Source: Varanus komodoensis (Eukaryota; Chordata; Lepidosauria; Squamata; Varanidae). From it: a stretch of 64,000 nucleotides of DNA. Where the stretch lies: positions 24,246,183-24,310,182 of the forward strand of contig NW_025336481.1 in assembly GCF_004798865.1 (NCBI RefSeq). Reading direction: 5' to 3'. Shown in pieces: positions 57,701 to 64,000 of the stretch. The translations under genes were made by a program, and so were the position numbers. Positions within the stretch are counted from its first letter, which is position 1. Every line of letters begins with the position of its first letter. The notes under the pieces are model-generated. The model saw only the letters and a program-made list of their open reading frames with translations, was not told where the DNA came from and did no database searches.

Positions 57701-58160
57701 CAGCTTGCAGAGACTGTTTGCCTGTCCTTGAGCGCTTAGTGCCATTCTGGAGGGGGAATGCTTGAGCAATGGATGGCTGATTGTTTCTTATCCTCCTCAG
57801 AGTTGGAGAAGTAGAAATCCTTCCTGGAGCGTGTCTATCAAATTGGTAAGGCAAGATGTCACCATCATCATACTCGACTGATGGAATTTTCAGTAGATGT
57901 GGGTCATTGTCCTGCAAGCCCTGCCTCCTGGCGATGATGTTTGGGCACGTGTCTATCTCCATGCCCGCTGGGGTTGGAGTGGCACAAGATGAGAAGTCAG
58001 AGGCTGCTTTGTCACCCTTTCCTATCAAATTCATACTCTTGTCCCATGGCTCTGTTCCCTGAAGCATAGGACATTGTGCTTCCAGATAGGTTACTTCCTC
58101 CACCTCAAAAGAAAATTCGCAATCCATTTGGTGCATCCTTTATTCAGAGTAATGAATGAT
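36518..58160 (-). CDS. PLEKHG7: PLEKHG7, PH and RhoGEF domain-containing protein G7 (gene-level entry)
   Basis: Thirteen minus-strand exons are proposed, giving about 685 residues. PLEKHG7 is a predicted guanine-nucleotide exchange factor for Rho-family GTPases. Order: a Ser/Gln-rich N-terminal region in one 221-codon exon, a basic linker in two tiny exons, a DH domain (about residues 300-480) with the helix RLHLSELLVAPLHKLTRYPL, and a PH domain (from about 515) with YLFLFDDLLLITK. From MSLCF onward it follows human PLEKHG7 closely, including FFVPECLK and CTVLDQPIPL. No signal or membrane segment is seen in the main reading frame. Twelve exons keep frame at every junction. The last exon, which should finish the PH domain, is uncertain. 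Position next to EEA1 in tail-to-tail order matches human. Confidence 0.9.
37136..37295 (-). CDS. PLEKHG7: PLEKHG7 exon, PH domain (TVLDQPIPL)
   Basis: The exon is 160 nt, phase 0 in and phase 1 out: acceptor tttttatttcag, donor G|gtatgt. It encodes KYGSSDFNLIPVCPVFTPEL and then YCTVLDQPIPLNRLIVKNID. Human has TPELQAVIKEGGSCTVLDQP in the same place, so the assignment is firm. Confidence 0.95.
37520..37650. repeat. short interspersed repeat, copy 2 (MITE-like)
   Basis: attcccaacctagtggcctt, agccccagccaatatgacca, aaggtcaggaatgctgggac and tatctggagagcaccaggtc match an abundant squamate short element. It relates to 13001-13103. Confidence 0.5.
38818..38897 (-). CDS. PLEKHG7: PLEKHG7 exon, PH domain strands
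   Basis: The exon is 80 nt, phase 1 in and phase 0 out: acceptor gttcttcag, donor AAG|gtacat. It encodes (E)HMKLSDVYLFLFDDLLLITK and then LNRHKK, matching human TRFLDVYLFLFNDFLLVTK. Confidence 0.95.
40199..40292 (-). CDS. PLEKHG7: PLEKHG7 exon, start of PH domain
   Basis: The exon is 94 nt, phase 0 in and phase 1 out: acceptor ctccattgcaag, donor G|gtaaac. It encodes CLKSILRNNPKENILSSTKR and then SLVHEGKLTLA. Human has a similar EGKLTLAE at the first PH strand. The surrounding ORF is longer, but these splice sites fix the exon. Confidence 0.9.
41048..41163 (-). CDS. PLEKHG7: PLEKHG7 exon, end of DH domain
   Basis: The exon is 116 nt, phase 1 in and phase 0 out: acceptor tcactttcag, donor GAG|gtaagc. 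It encodes (R)DLEGKVKWLDNFQKFKQLQE and then IIIWPSLWDQDKRFFVPE. It is very close to human and links DH to PH. Confidence 0.95.
41503..41674 (-). CDS. PLEKHG7: PLEKHG7 exon, DH catalytic helix
   Basis: The exon is 172 nt, phase 0 in and phase 1 out: acceptor gcctctaatag, donor C|gtgagt. It starts WCEQNELCKRLHLSELLVAP and continues HKLTRYPLLLKNIWKN. I chose the acceptor 12 bases upstream of a nearer AG because WCEQ is present in human. The LTRYPLLLK helix is the DH face that contacts the GTPase. Confidence 0.94.
42005..42480. repeat. squamate interspersed repeat, second copy
   Basis: ccacattctgggtgccctgt, acaggaccatgtgtcacca, ctggatcagctccacataaa and acaactgtggccgag-like pieces match the family at 20530-21280 in general pattern. 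It lies in a PLEKHG7 intron and is old and partial. Confidence 0.4.
44091..44108. other. 18-bp perfect palindrome
   Basis: CCATTTTTTAAAAAATGG is its own reverse complement. It lies 27 bases past the donor of the PLEKHG7 exon ending at 44135, in the intron. Confidence 0.9.
44135..44248 (-). CDS. PLEKHG7: PLEKHG7 exon, DH domain (YFQGNMCQSHQIYCLNY)
   Basis: The exon has 38 codons with phase 0 borders: acceptor tgtctttcag, donor AAA|gtaaag (A at -1, a weaker donor). It encodes YFQGNMCQSHQIYCLNYTSA and ends KKKKDFGTYLK, a typical DH middle segment and close to human. Confidence 0.93.
44983..45014. repeat. GAA-rich simple repeat
   Basis: A run of GAAGAAGAAGAAGAAGAGG followed by GAAGAAG in a PLEKHG7 intron, next to the LINE-type tail at 45028. 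Confidence 0.8.
45028..45125 (+). repeat. LINE/SINE 3' tail, squamate type
   Basis: tgtgagctgcccctaggctt, cggcgaatggggcagcatag and then AAATAAATAAATTAATAAAT match the common squamate tail 'gtgaaccgcccagagccttcgg...ataaataaataa'. Confidence 0.6.
45515..45965 (+). mobile_element. possible solo LTR-like fossil
   Basis: A TATA-like gctatataag is followed by a pyrimidine-rich, CCTGxxCTT-type leader with repeated ttggcctg and a CTGACA-like end, as in some vertebrate LTR elements. No coding part is attached and the termini are not certain. If real, it is an old single-LTR remnant. Confidence 0.25.
46380..46475 (-). CDS. PLEKHG7: PLEKHG7 exon, DH domain; begins with an ATG
   Basis: The exon has 32 codons with phase 0 borders: acceptor tttctgcctag, donor AAG|gtaaaa. 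It encodes MSLCFVTSFFSTIEDHLNKL and then TPSIDFTSVLTK. Human PLEKHG7 was first annotated as a 379-residue protein starting at the equivalent MSLCF, so an internal start may exist here too. Confidence 0.92.
46600..47500. other. GC-richer unassigned intron block
   Basis: This stretch of a PLEKHG7 intron is richer in C and G than its surroundings, with several open frames on both strands but no splice-supported exon and no protein I recognise. It may be an unrecognised repeat. Confidence 0.3.
47916..47948. repeat. perfect 12-bp hairpin, 9-nt loop
   Basis: TAACTTCAGGGG (47916-47927) pairs perfectly with CCCCTGAAGTTA (47937-47948), with loop cctgctcaa. It lies in the PLEKHG7 intron between exons at 49029 and 46475. 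Confidence 0.9.
49029..49178 (-). CDS. PLEKHG7: PLEKHG7 exon, start of DH domain
   Basis: The exon has 50 codons with phase 0 borders: acceptor ttcaactggcag, donor AAG|gtacat. It encodes DKSWHEIMEMHQFEP and ends with the first DH helix, RKKEAVWELFTTECTYLLDH followed by LLVLKK. The conserved Glu and Tyr of DH helix 1 are present (E in TTE, Y in TYLL). Confidence 0.9.
49416..49517 (-). CDS. PLEKHG7: PLEKHG7 exon upstream of DH domain
   Basis: The exon has 34 codons with phase 0 borders: acceptor tctttaagcag, donor AAG|gtatga. It encodes NKDKQKQKSDLENCLSTITI and then KMSECCGYQFHSIK. It bridges the linker and the first DH helix. Confidence 0.8.
49927..49967 (-). CDS. PLEKHG7: PLEKHG7 micro-exon 2 (41 nt)
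   Basis: The acceptor is cctacttcag and the donor is ACT|gtgagt. Read in phase 1 it gives SKKPWWPFAKIGT; the other frames that matter hit stops. It joins in frame to the next exon. The Trp-Trp-Pro and basic residues look like a conserved linker ahead of the DH domain. Confidence 0.65.
51519..51558 (-). CDS. PLEKHG7: PLEKHG7 micro-exon 1 (40 nt, probable)
   Basis: The acceptor is ttcacttgcag and the donor is G|gtgagc. It reads ATQLCRAQAELSG plus one base. It is the only well-bordered sequence I found between 57474 and 49967 that has the length (3n+1) needed to join the phase 0 exon upstream to the phase 1 exon downstream. Support is splice sites and phase only; I cannot recall a human counterpart. 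The frame stays open far past the donor, which may be chance. Confidence 0.5.
52358..53088 (-). mobile_element. CR1 LINE, 5'-truncated, ORF2 C-terminus and 3' tail
   Basis: On the minus strand the reverse-transcriptase end reads DLGVLVDCRLNMSQQCDVAV and LPLYMTLVCPQLEYCVQFWA. After a frame change it continues VTYRYVRGCHAEVGRGLFFP and WNGFPREVIEAPSVSVFKNR, then a stop at 52440. The frame change falls at a run of seven T (minus strand), about 52723-52735. The 3' tail ends with a TTTCTTTGTTTCTGTG-like repeat. It is fairly young, since long frames remain. Confidence 0.92.
53088..53240 (-). repeat. tRNA-derived SINE fragment, minus strand
   Basis: On the minus strand, gcagtagtttgagtgttgga is followed by a degraded B-box side (aggttctcatcccc) and then cattgtgagaag-type body pieces. 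It is the same broad family as 24590-24808 and abuts the CR1 copy. Confidence 0.55.
53885..54345 (+). repeat. LINE-type 3' end, squamate family
   Basis: tacaaggaggagggccttct, tggaagtggcaccccaactc and tggaatcagcacccc, then T-rich DNA and ggcaagatatacatctaatc with ATAAATCTAATAAA, match a very common squamate repeat tail. The coding part is decayed. The family name is uncertain. Confidence 0.55.
54523..54545 (+). other. G-run with quadruplex potential
   Basis: GGGGTGGGGGGGTGGGGGGG followed by AGG: three long G runs separated by single bases. It lies in a PLEKHG7 intron on the strand opposite to transcription. A similar G11 run lies at 59084-59094. Confidence 0.7.
57474..58160 (-). CDS. PLEKHG7: PLEKHG7 first coding exon (C12orf74-like N-terminal region)
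   Basis: The start codon is at 58134-58136, 24 bases after a good acceptor (polypyrimidine then ctatag at 58161-58166). The exon codes 221 residues from MHQMDCEFSFEVEEVTYLEA to NSQEQSQ and ends with a strong donor, CAG|gtaagt, in phase 0. The composition is polar and probably disordered, with no known domain. Human has this region as C12orf74, later merged with PLEKHG7. The Met is the first in frame after the acceptor. Confidence 0.85.
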
Positions 58161-59499
58161 CTATAGTCATTGGAATGGAAAGGAGAGTAAGTATTTCCTT
58201 CTTGCAATGAACATTTCTCTTTTTAAAGCAATACATTCTTCCATTTAAAAAAAAACACTGGGTGTCTTCTTACAACTTGGAGGAAGAACTGAACTATTCA
58301 AGACTCATTGAAAACTATTTGAGACATCTAATGGGGAGTGCTGTTAATTTGTTCTTTTGAATTATTTCTTAAAGCTGTTCATAAATTCTTTCAGATGGAG
58401 ACTTCTGAATGCTGTATTATCTTATACCATTGCATCCATATCTACTGTGCATGATCTACTAGTTTCAATTGCTCCAGTTGCTTGCTGTTCTAAGCATACG
58501 AAAGAGATTGTACAGAGGAGGGCCTTTCATTTTCCCGCATCAGCACCAGTTCCGCACTGTCAGATTACTTCTCTCAAGTCTGAGGTTGGGTGAGAACAGA
58601 GGGTTTATTTGTGCATATTTCTGCACAGCCCTCTAGGCAGAGCAAGAAGCCCTGGGCTGTTTTCCTTTTGGAATTAACCCTTTGCAGGCCCTAATCCTTC
58701 TGAGCAAAAGGGTTGCTCTTCTTTGTGCTGCTTTTGTTCTCCACCTCTAGTCCTCCTTCTGTCTTATCTAGACATAAGAAACCCACTCAGCAGCCACTGC
58801 TCTCTTTCCTAAACCAGACCTTTCTCTGCCCATCTTTCCAAGCAGTCAGAGGGACCCTTGAAGAGGAATCCATGCAGGGAGGGGAAGCAGGAAGAGGAGA
58901 GAGACTTTGTGGCAAGAAAGAAGAGTTCACTTTATGCCTGGGAGAGCTAGAAAGGGAGATGATGGTCTGGGCACCTGCACCATGCAAGCCGGTGGCTCTC
59001 TCTGCTAGTCTGCAAGGAGTGGGTGAGCACAAAAGCACAGATCACTAGTCTGGGGAAGGGGAGAAGGAAGGGGCTGAGACTGTGGGGGGGGGGGAGTTAG
59101 TCTACACTGGGAAAAAGGGGAACTGCTAATTGCAAAGGAGGTTGGCAGACAGAGACACTGCTTAGGGCTGAGCTACTCATCCACAATGCTTCAGTTCAAA
59201 TTTTCTCTCACTCAAAGCACAAGGTTTACTTGGAGGTCAGCTCCCTCCTGAGTCACTGGGACCTATTGATCTGTAAGTATATTTTGGGAACACAGAACTT
59301 ACTTTTGAGCAACTGGGGCACCAGAGCAGAGGTTATTTTTGAGCAAATGTGCATACACATCACCTTAAAGTGTTACCAGACCAAAAGATATATAAAAGCC
59401 AGTTGACATATTCTGCAAGTAGATGAATGAGGCAATAACCACACTGATAGAGAGCACGATCTCATAACACTGTGATACACACACTAGCTGAATACTTAC

Positions 59500-59600
59500 C
59501 ATTCACGCAGCAGGTGCAAAGGTACCACTAATACGGCAAGCTTCCATGGGGTTAACATGGTGCATAAGACATAGAACGTTGAAGTTGCTCAGAAGAACAG
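59500..59600 (-). other. PLEKHG7: candidate PLEKHG7 5' noncoding exon with short upstream ORF
   Basis: A strong minus-strand donor, ATG|gtaagt, ends at 59500. Upstream of it, an ATG in a fair context (gcaccATGT) at 59556-59558 opens MLTPWKLAVLVVPLHLLRE. Spliced to the exon at 58160, the frame stops at once (TG+A), giving a 19-codon upstream ORF. The 5' edge of the exon is not visible and the upper bound here is arbitrary. Confidence 0.35.
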
Positions 59601-60526
59601 CTGAAAATTCTGGTAGCTTTGCTGCCTTTTCACCCTGAAGCCAAACTCCTCCTTTCTCTTCCCAAGTCTCCTTTCTGAGTGCAAGAAGAGGGAACTTGTT
59701 TTTCCTCTTTGTATGTTTCCATGGGATTTCTTTATCTCAACAGTCCAAAGGGAAGTGGCGAGAACAAGCTAGTTTGCAGAAGGTAACATGATCTGCCTTA
59801 GTGTGTAACTGATGATCTTTGCTCGTTGGAAAGGTTTAACTCCCTTTGCCTCCAATTTTTCTTTTTTTCTATCCAGATTTGTGGATCACTGTTTGGCAAG
59901 CTGGATGTACTTAGGGGAGAAACAAAAAAGCAAATGAAAGGTCATCAGGTATCCTGGCATTAGGGAAGATGTGCCAGTTCCTGGTCTTCCCTTTGTGACT
60001 AAAACTACCACTAGAGCAGCTCCATCTTTACTTTGTGGCTTTTCCTTGCTGTCTCTTGACACAAATAAGTTTATTATATGCTTAAGGATGACATCCTTTT
60101 AAAATTGTCCTACAATATGATGCTAACCCACCCCATTTCCCCGGTGAGAATAGGTGGCTTGCATATATAGGCATGAGTGTGTGATTGTTGTGCTGGTGAC
60201 ACAACAATCACACAAGAACTTCCTCTGCTTACGATGGTATAGTGCTCCTGTGCTTATTTAGCAAGATCACCACTATCTGGATTGGCAATACCAGCATATT
60301 ATTCTAGAGATGCTAAGAGCGTAGTGGTGATAAGTGTGAGCAGAGAAATATGACACCCCTGGGTTTCAAAACTCACCTCAGCTTGGAGCACCAGGGAGGT
60401 GTTTTCTAAACATCACAATTTATTCTTGCTGATGGGATGACTCTGAGCGAATTCATTGCTAGTGGTAATTCTTCCATTTGTGTTTATGGATTTGACCCAG
60501 ATTCCTGGATGGATACACTGTGTGCC

Positions 60527-60587
60527 CCTTTTCCTTCCTTCCTTCCTTCCTTCCTTCCTTCCTTCCTTCCTTCCTTCCTTCCTTCCT
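60527..60587 (+). repeat. (CCTT)n microsatellite
   Basis: About 15 tandem copies of CCTT with no interruption, hence probably polymorphic in length. Confidence 0.97.
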
Positions 60588-60660
60588 AACTCAGCAATTG
60601 TGGTGTTAGAAATGGCAAACAAGGACTGCCCTTAGATGTGCAGACCCACAAGTCCCATGG

Positions 60661-60795
60661 TTGAAGCCCCATCGGTGAGGGTGTTCGAGGACAGGCTGGA
60701 CATACACATGGTAGGCATGCCATGAGTGGAGCCAGCTGGAGCCGGGGGTCAGACTAGATGGCCCAGGACTCACTCTGTTTCTATGTTTCTATCAC
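60661..60795 (+). mobile_element. CR1 3' end, plus strand
   Basis: In the plus frame, APSVRVFEDRLDIHMVGMP and a stop match the C-terminus of the minus copy at 52358 (APSVSVFKNRLDMHMVGMS). The tail gtcagactagatggcccagg is followed by ctgtttctatgtttctat. It is a short 5'-truncated copy of the same subfamily. Confidence 0.88.
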
Positions 60796-60894
60796 CTCCC
60801 ACCCAGCAGGATCAATGTCCAGAGAGGATTTCCATGGAATTGACTTTTATCTGGCATTAATGGTAGAAGTGCTTTCTTTTCAACTCTTCAGAAA

Positions 60895-61085
60895 GGGATG
60901 GAAGACCCCTCTCTATTTGCTGCCATTTCAATAATCTGTGGCAAAATGTGTTTTTATAGTGTTTTATACTGTTTTATTATATCCTTATTGCCTATTTGTA
61001 TAATTTGTGTATACGTTCGTGTTGTGAACCACTTAGAGAGCTTTGGCTGTTGGATGGTGCTAAATGAAAACATTAATTATAATTA
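60895..61085 (+). repeat. LINE/SINE 3' tail, squamate type
   Basis: ggaagacccctctctatttg, T-rich middle, then gttgtgaaccacttagagag and ctttggctgttggatggtgc match the 'tgtgaaccgcccagagagcttcggctattgggcggt' tail frequent in squamates. Confidence 0.5.
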
Positions 61086-61089
61086 CTTC

Positions 61090-63750
61090 CTTGAGAGGGT
61101 TTTACCATTACTAGTGGCCAAAAACAACACTGACAACATAGAGGGATGCATGTTGCCATGCATATAAAATATAACTTCCATAACGTGTCACTCGGCACAA
61201 GCAATGGCCATGCTGGGTGAGGATGATGGGAGCTGTCTGCCAACAAGCTGAGTGACATCTGGGGAAGCTTCATTCACACACACACACTTTAGAGGCAGGC
61301 TGCCTCCACACTCCCCAGCAAGTTGAACTGCTGGAGATTTGGGGGAAGTAGCTGAATCTTGGGAAAGCACAAGATTAGCAACTCTCATATTAAAAAATAG
61401 AATGAGATAAAACTCCAAAAATAGGGACAAAGCGTGGAACAACAGTCAAAAATTGGGAGCTGCTACTAGTAAACGCCTTGTCCGACAGACAGCTAGGATG
61501 TAAACAACATCTCCATGGGCCAGTACTGCTATTTGCCCTCAGCTTGCTGGCAGGAATATACCTAAGCTGGTTTGTGTAGGGCTGGCTTCTATGAATACTG
61601 TGTAATGTTGTTCTTAGCTAAGATGTGCCTGGGCTAGCCCTAAGCATTAAAACACCCTTGACAGCCACTTGGCGCAGCGAGGCCCAGCTATTGGAGCGTC
61701 CAGTTAAACAGCAACCATCATCGGATTGATCTTAGAACTGATGTTGAACCTGTCAGACCTTTCAGTAGAACAAATTCTTTGCAGGGTTTCCATGTGTTAT
61801 ATTATGCAGGCTGTGTATGCAAGCTATGCATTACTCACACAACATCTCAACCAACTCTGTTTTTTCACTTGGGAAGGGTAGAAAGAAGTTCTAACTTTGG
61901 ACAACGTTTTTTAACGGGGGTGCCATTTGCTCAGCAAAGCACATTAATCTTTACACCCATAGAGTTGATTTTTGAATGCCTTGTTCTTTAGTTTAAAATG
62001 AGGTTATCATTAAATCTAACTCACCATTTCATCTAATAGCAAGTTGCCAGTCACAGAGTGAACTGGGTTCACCAAGGGACAAGGAATTGTTTTTACATAT
62101 TTGGGAGATTCCCTACATGCACAGGGAAAAAGAAAAAAAAACTCTGTTGACATTTAAAGAAGATAAAATCACATGCAGCCCCTTCATGTGAGCTGGCAAA
62201 CAAATCAAGTAGGGTGGCCAATTACATGGTGCCCTAAAGGATAGAATCTTGTAGCTAAAAAGAGGACTATTGAGGACAACAATTTATACAACATTTGCAT
62301 AGGCACATTGATATGAATAGTGCAAATATATAAAGAATAGCTAACATGGATAAAAATGCACCGTATCTCACCACTGTAAAGAATGACTAGGTGAGTTCAG
62401 TGCTTGCTCACAGCTGCTTGCTGTTGGCAGGCATCTCAAGACCTCTGAAAGTCCCTAAAAAATGGAGGACTGTTCTAGCCACCCTGAAACTGGGGCATCT
62501 TCAAGTAGCCAGTTTGTCATTTCATCTGAACAGGGTGACCATGGTTTAAACTGGGCTTGTTCTGAAGTTGGTAGCTATGGTTTTTTTGGTTTGGGCAACC
62601 TGGGAAAGGGCCTCTGGTCTGTTTGCTGCTATTGCAAGGGAGCCACAAAGGGTACCCACGAAGCTCTCTGCATCTGGGCTGTATGGCCCCAAAGGCTGTG
62701 CCTACCTTGACTTAAGCTGAGATATGATCATCCAAACCCAAGTCTACCTAGCATCTCTCCTTGCTATTTCCCAGTCATACCAAAAATCACTGGGAGTGAA
62801 CACGAAGGCGAATTGGAAACGGGAGGTGATTTGTTCAGTTAAAGTAAAAGGAATTATCTAGGAAATAGAGGTGTGTATGTACATACTTGTCCTAAACTAT
62901 ACCATACACTACAGGGCATGAGTAGTGTTTGCATATAAAGCAGTGGCAACAGAACTAATGAACTTCTTTGTTTAAAGAATTTGCTCTTTTTGCTCTTTAT
63001 CTGGATATTCAGCACAATTTGGCAACCCTCTCCTAATTTTGCATTACCTTTGAAACTGTTATCATGAGCCAAGGAAGAGAAAAGAAAAAAGTACCATAGC
63101 AACTGAAAATGTCAAATATCTGAGAAAGATTGAAATTGCATCATGCACATTTAAAGTACTATAAAGGCATCTCTGAAATGTAAACAAGTTTTAATGGTAG
63201 AATTAAATGTGTGATTATGTAAACTTCTGTACGCCAGTCACTCTTTTCAAGTGCATTTCTTTATTCCAGGGCTTTTAAAATGATTACAGCATGCACAGTT
63301 CTATGCAACACTAAAAGAACATGGGTGCAGTTCAAACATTTAGACAAGCAAATCTTGTATTCTGTTAGCCCATGCAAAAGCTGTCAGATAACTATGTGAA
63401 AATAAACTTTATGCTCCTCTAGAATCCCAGAACTTGATCAAGCCTGCCCTTTTCTCTTCTGCCTGTCAGAGACACTCTGCACAAACTTCATTGCTCCTTC
63501 AGTTCACACCAAGAGTTTAGCAGTGTTTCAGTGTTGAAGGAAAGCGTTCCAGGGCATGGGTCCCTCTTTTCTGAGAAGTCGTGTGATGGTGACAATTTTA
63601 TGGCAATAAGATGGTGGCCAGAAATATCCAGCATGATGTTTTTAACTGGGACATTACTGGAGCAAAGCTACCAGAACCATTTCTGTCTGGAAGTATCAGC
63701 AGCTACTCTGGTATGCAATGAAAAAGCAGGTTTTTTTAAAGATCCCAGCA
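61090..63750. other. intergenic region, nothing definite
   Basis: This DNA upstream of PLEKHG7 has only short unsupported ORFs and no recognised repeat, RNA or exon. The part from 59.6 to 60.5 kb is similarly empty. Confidence 0.4.
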
Positions 63751-63759
63751 AATTCAACA

Positions 63760-64000
63760 AGACAATAATCAGGGTCAAAATTCTTCAAGTAAATTGGGAA
63801 GAATCAGAAATGATGTTATATAATCATAATAGCGAAGAATTGGATGTATTAAAAGAAAACTATAAATTAAAAATAGTAGATAGTATTAGATACTTAGGAA
63901 TTGATATTCCAAAAGATAGGCAAGAACTAAGGAAGAAAAATTATGAAAAGTTAAATAAGGATATAAAAGATAAAACAGCAAAATATGAAAAGGTAAAATT
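63760..64000 (+). mobile_element. L1 LINE ORF2 fragment, runs off the window
   Basis: An open frame from about 63775 to the edge reads VKILQVNWEESEMMLYNHNS, later KIVDSIRYLGIDIPKDRQEL and NYEKLNKDIKDKTAKYEKVK. IRYLGI with the downstream NYEKLNKDI is typical of L1 reverse transcriptase past the catalytic core. No stop occurs in about 75 codons, so it is fairly young. The left edge may be a 5' truncation. Confidence 0.88.

Overview
The window is vertebrate nuclear DNA, most probably from a squamate reptile (lizard or snake). The coding sequence is split into small exons with GT/AG borders. The repeats are CR1, L1 and Bov-B-type LINE pieces, a 5S-rRNA-derived SINE, tRNA-derived SINEs of the kind common in squamates, a DIRS-like fossil and a Tigger-type DNA transposon. 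The species cannot be named from the sequence. No prokaryotic-style operon, CRISPR array or viral genome is present.

Left half, plus strand (about 1.3-32.5 kb): the last 18 coding exons of EEA1, early endosome antigen 1. They encode about 993 residues, corresponding to roughly residue 419 to the end of the 1411-residue human protein: a long coiled coil, then the C-terminal FYVE zinc finger. The stop codon is at 27977-27979. A repeat-poor AT-rich stretch to about 32.5 kb is the likely 3' UTR. Introns hold a DIRS-like fossil (about 4.8-6.9 kb), SINEs, CR1-like and L1 pieces, and an internally deleted Tigger1-like element (26328-27200).

Right half, minus strand (about 59.6 down to 36.5 kb): PLEKHG7, a Rho-GEF with DH and PH domains. 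Thirteen coding exons are proposed: a 221-codon first coding exon (the region called C12orf74 in human), two tiny exons of 40 and 41 nt, a DH domain over five exons, and a PH domain over the rest. Twelve join in frame and look sound; the last (36518-36747) is a weak candidate. A possible 5' noncoding exon with a short upstream ORF ends at 59500.

EEA1 and PLEKHG7 lie tail to tail, as in the human 12q22 region, separated by about 4 kb with two SINEs. From 59.6 kb to the right edge there is only intergenic DNA with CR1 and other repeat tails, a CCTT microsatellite, and an L1 ORF2 fragment that runs off the end. The two proteins act separately: EEA1 tethers endosomes downstream of Rab5 and PI3P, and PLEKHG7 is a predicted Rho-family exchange factor. 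I see no convincing undescribed system. The points most worth checking are the Tigger1-like element in a reptile, the unresolved 3' end of PLEKHG7, and the micro-exon pair.
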